Source: Bacteroidaceae bacterium
GTDB taxonomy: Bacteria > Bacteroidota > Bacteroidia > Bacteroidales > Bacteroidaceae
Direction: 5' to 3'
DNA: 64,000 nt
Assembly (NCBI GenBank): GCA_017651245.1
Contig: JAGCDQ010000042.1
Location: 1 to 64,000 of the forward strand
The notes under the pieces are model-generated. The model worked only from the letters and a program-made list of their open reading frames with translations, searched no databases and was not told where the DNA came from. This document shows positions 61,893 through 64,000 of the stretch, piece by piece (positions within the stretch are counted from its first letter, which is position 1; each line of letters starts with the position of its first letter). The translations under genes and the position numbers were made by a program.

Positions 61893-62032
61893 TTTTCCAC
61901 CCCATTTTCTTTTAACTATGTAACTTTTTTATTTCTAAGAGCTTTGTTTTCAATATATTAGAGCACCTTGTTCTATCTTGAAACTTTTCCACCCTTTTTG
62001 CTTTTTAAAGTCCATTATTTTCTGTATCTTTG
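61893..62032 (+). promoter_or_regulatory. Two-box promoter of the PHP-ATPase gene
   Basis: TTTTCCACCC boxes start at 61893 and 61985 (92 bases apart); the -7 box TATCTTTG is at 62025-62032 (40 bases from the second box). The whole stretch aligns without gaps with 53206-53345. The gene-free stretch 61792-62103 holds nothing else I can identify. Confidence 0.8.
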
Positions 62033-62103
62033 CATCTGGAATCCTATATTATCAAGATAATGAGCACAATTTAGTTTTAAATCATAAATAACGGTTAAGG
62101 ATC

Positions 62104-64000
62104 ATGAAAAGATGCGATTTGCATATTCATACAGTATCATCTGCGTCTGATAGAGTGTTTACGTATGACAAGGACGTTTTGGCGGATTATGTGGCAAAGA
62201 CTGGTCTGAATGTCATTGCTATAACAAACCACAACCTGTTTGACTACGCACAGTTCCAAGAGATAAAGAACGTTTTGCCCAATACTGTCGTATTACCGGG
62301 TATAGAGGTTGATTTGGAGAAAGGTCATATTCTTGTTATAGCAAATAATGATGACGCTACATTATTTGATTTCAATGCTAAATGTGATGACATAAGTAAC
62401 CTTATTAAAACAAAAGATGATGATATAGATTACGACACATTCGTACGGGTATTGGGTGATTTGAATAAGTATTTACTTATACCTCACTATGAGAAGGATC
62501 CGAAACTTCATAAGGATGTCATTGAGAAATTAGGAAGGAACATCATTGCTGGTGAAGTGTCGAGTGTCAAAAAGTTCATCTATATGGAGAAAGAGGATTC
62601 TGAGCTAACTCCAGTGTATTTCAGTGACTTTAGAATAGAAAAAGGTGTTACGCCAGATAAGTATCCCGTCAGCCATACTTTTATTGACATTGATCAGGTT
62701 AATGTCAATACGCTGAAACTCTGTCTCATGGATAAGACAAAAGTTTCATTAACTTCAGAAAAAGGCATTGAACTTTTTCAGATATTTCCCAATGGGCAAA
62801 TGTTATCAACGGGACTCAATATCATGTTTGGGAAACGTTCAACAGGAAAGACTCATACATTGAATGCCATTGCTAACCGTTTTGAGGGAAAGGCTAAATA
62901 CATCAAACAGTTTGAGTTGCTCAATACTGACAAGAACGACTCTGGCCAGTTTGAAAATGATCTAAAGGTTAGGCAAGAATACTCAGCAGAAGACTACTTG
63001 CGTGAGTTTAGCATTATAGTAACAGATATACTAAAGACTTGTTCTGCCGATGAAGACGAGATGAAATTGCATAAATATCTTGAGGCCGTAATGTCTTCTG
63101 CCCAACAGAGCAATGTAAACGATGTATTCTCAAAGTCGAAATTGTTCAATGAAAGTGATATCAAAGAGCAGAGCCATGATGAGATAAAGAAGCTTATCTC
63201 AGCCACACTGACGTTATTGGAATCACAGCTCTACAAACCTATCATCAATAAGCATTTGTCAGATAATTCATTGAAGGCACTTTTGAAAGAGTTAATAGAA
63301 CAATGCAGAAAGGAGAAGGTTTTGAGTCAATACTTCAAGGAAGTCAATAATATGATTAAGACAGTAAAGGAGTCTCTGCAATTGAAATCTGCAGCACCTC
63401 GCATTCCTGATATAGACTTATACCAGTACTTCATCAATAAGAAAAAGCGAGAGGTATTCGCTCAGGTAGCTCTGGCTGTTAAGAAAAAAAGGACAATCAG
63501 TACAGAGAAGGCTGGTCATTTTACAATTAGTGTGTCTGCACGTCCGTTTACAAATGCCACAGATTTGAAAACTATCGGGCTGAGACAGGTGTCATTGACA
63601 AATGCATTTGCCAAGTATGAGACTCCAATTCAATATGTAGATGAACTAAAAGCAGCAGGTGTTGAGAGTGACCGTATCTATAAGTTGTTCGCTGCTATAG
63701 ATTACAAGATTCTTAATTCTTCGGGGTTACCAGTATCTGGTGGAGAGCGTTCAGAGTTTAACTTCTTGCAGAAGATCAAGGACGCTATTCTGTGCGACAT
63801 TCTCATTATTGATGAGCCAGAGTCTTCTTTTGACAATATCTTTTTGAAGAACGAGGTCAATAAGTTTATTAAGGAAATGGCAGAAAACATGCCAGTAATT
63901 ATTTCCACACACAATAACACTATAGGAGGTTCTATAAAACCAGATTATATTCTATATACAGAAAAGAAAATTGAAGCAGATGGGCCTCATTTTAACATAT
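62104..64000 (+). CDS. PHP domain-ABC-type ATPase fusion protein (partial, runs off the window)
   Basis: An open frame of 632 codons with no stop before the window end. The N-terminal PHP phosphoesterase domain (about residues 1-215) starts MKRCDLHIHTVSSASDRV and has ITNHN and GIEVD motifs. The ATPase part has Walker A GKRSTGKT (243-250), a long middle region with coiled-coil character, the ABC signature SGGE (545-548), Walker B ILIIDEPES with Asp570-Glu571, and switch His603. PHP-ATPase fusions are known among phage-defence proteins (Ppl type). The neighbour Panacea pair supports a defence island. Confidence 0.85.
   Translation, partial: MKRCDLHIHTVSSASDRVFTYDKDVLADYVAKTGLNVIAITNHNLFDYAQFQEIKNVLPNTVVLPGIEVDLEKGHILVIANNDDATLFDFNAKCDDISNLIKTKDDDIDYDTFVRVLGDLNKYLLIPHYEKDPKLHKDVIEKLGRNIIAGEVSSVKKFIYMEKEDSELTPVYFSDFRIEKGVTPDKYPVSHTFIDIDQVNVNTLKLCLMDKTKVSLTSEKGIELFQIFPNGQMLSTGLNIMFGKRSTGKTHTLNAIANRFEGKAKYIKQFELLNTDKNDSGQFENDLKVRQEYSAEDYLREFSIIVTDILKTCSADEDEMKLHKYLEAVMSSAQQSNVNDVFSKSKLFNESDIKEQSHDEIKKLISATLTLLESQLYKPIINKHLSDNSLKALLKELIEQCRKEKVLSQYFKEVNNMIKTVKESLQLKSAAPRIPDIDLYQYFINKKKREVFAQVALAVKKKRTISTEKAGHFTISVSARPFTNATDLKTIGLRQVSLTNAFAKYETPIQYVDELKAAGVESDRIYKLFAAIDYKILNSSGLPVSGGERSEFNFLQKIKDAILCDILIIDEPESSFDNIFLKNEVNKFIKEMAENMPVIISTHNNTIGGSIKPDYILYTEKKIEADGPHFNI

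Overview
The window reads as a piece of chromosome from a member of the Bacteroidales, most likely Prevotellaceae. The evidence is the gene content (SusC/SusD pairs, fasciclin lipoproteins, an exbB-exbD-tonB set, a DUF3943 protein, a TPR-membrane-HTH regulator, a smalltalk peptide), promoters of the Bacteroidetes type (TTG, about 20 bases, TAnnTTTG), few Shine-Dalgarno sequences, and intergenic tracts of about 7-base tandem repeats. No tRNA, rRNA, insertion sequence or CRISPR array was seen.

Layout. 1-1670: end of a ribosomal operon (rpsD tail, rpoA, rplQ, strong terminator). 2036-19829: one long co-directional operon of seven envelope genes: FAS1 lipoprotein, SusC, SusD, FAS1, FAS1, SusC, SusD. 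It has no glycoside hydrolase or regulator. 19960-24552: a receiver/PPDK-N fusion protein that overlaps an ABC exporter tail to tail. 24656-29020: nadK, divergent from exbB-exbD-tonB, a DJ-1 family protein and ispD. 29021-31641: a repeat-rich gap with a large nested inverted repeat, a 59-residue membrane protein, a WYL regulator and a SIMPL protein. 31882-44092: ordinary core genes (small lipoprotein, xseA-xseB, ndk, M23 peptidase, DUF1599, DoxX-like protein, tpiA, SPOR protein, folE, dnaG, recG). 44224-49706: DUF3943 protein, radA, TetR regulator, fabG, RluA-type synthase. 49795-51122: a smalltalk peptide and a hypothetical protein with a Gly/Asn tail, both on the minus strand.

51459 to the end is accessory DNA and holds the most unusual material. 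A membrane-bound TPR/HTH regulator is followed by a lipoprotein with a distinctive leader ending in GGDPGG, a transglutaminase-like lipoprotein, a second decayed copy of the same leader next to a JAB-like domain, a secreted orphan, a 2TM protein resembling SLATT effectors placed between two tiny Pro-rich peptides, and an O-antigen-ligase/PglL-like membrane enzyme with a TPR tail. Next come a Panacea (SocA-like) antitoxin with a PemK-like partner and a PHP-ATPase gene that runs off the window; both families are linked with phage defence.

Two points tie this region together or stand out elsewhere. First, the promoters of the GGDPGG lipoprotein gene and of the PHP-ATPase gene share an ungapped layout: two TTTTCCACCC boxes exactly 92 bases apart, the second exactly 40 bases before the -7 box. 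This suggests a common regulator. Second, intergenic repeat sequence has entered coding sequence in frame twice: a heptad tract in radA and an inverted repeat of the CCCTCC..GGAGGG type in recG.
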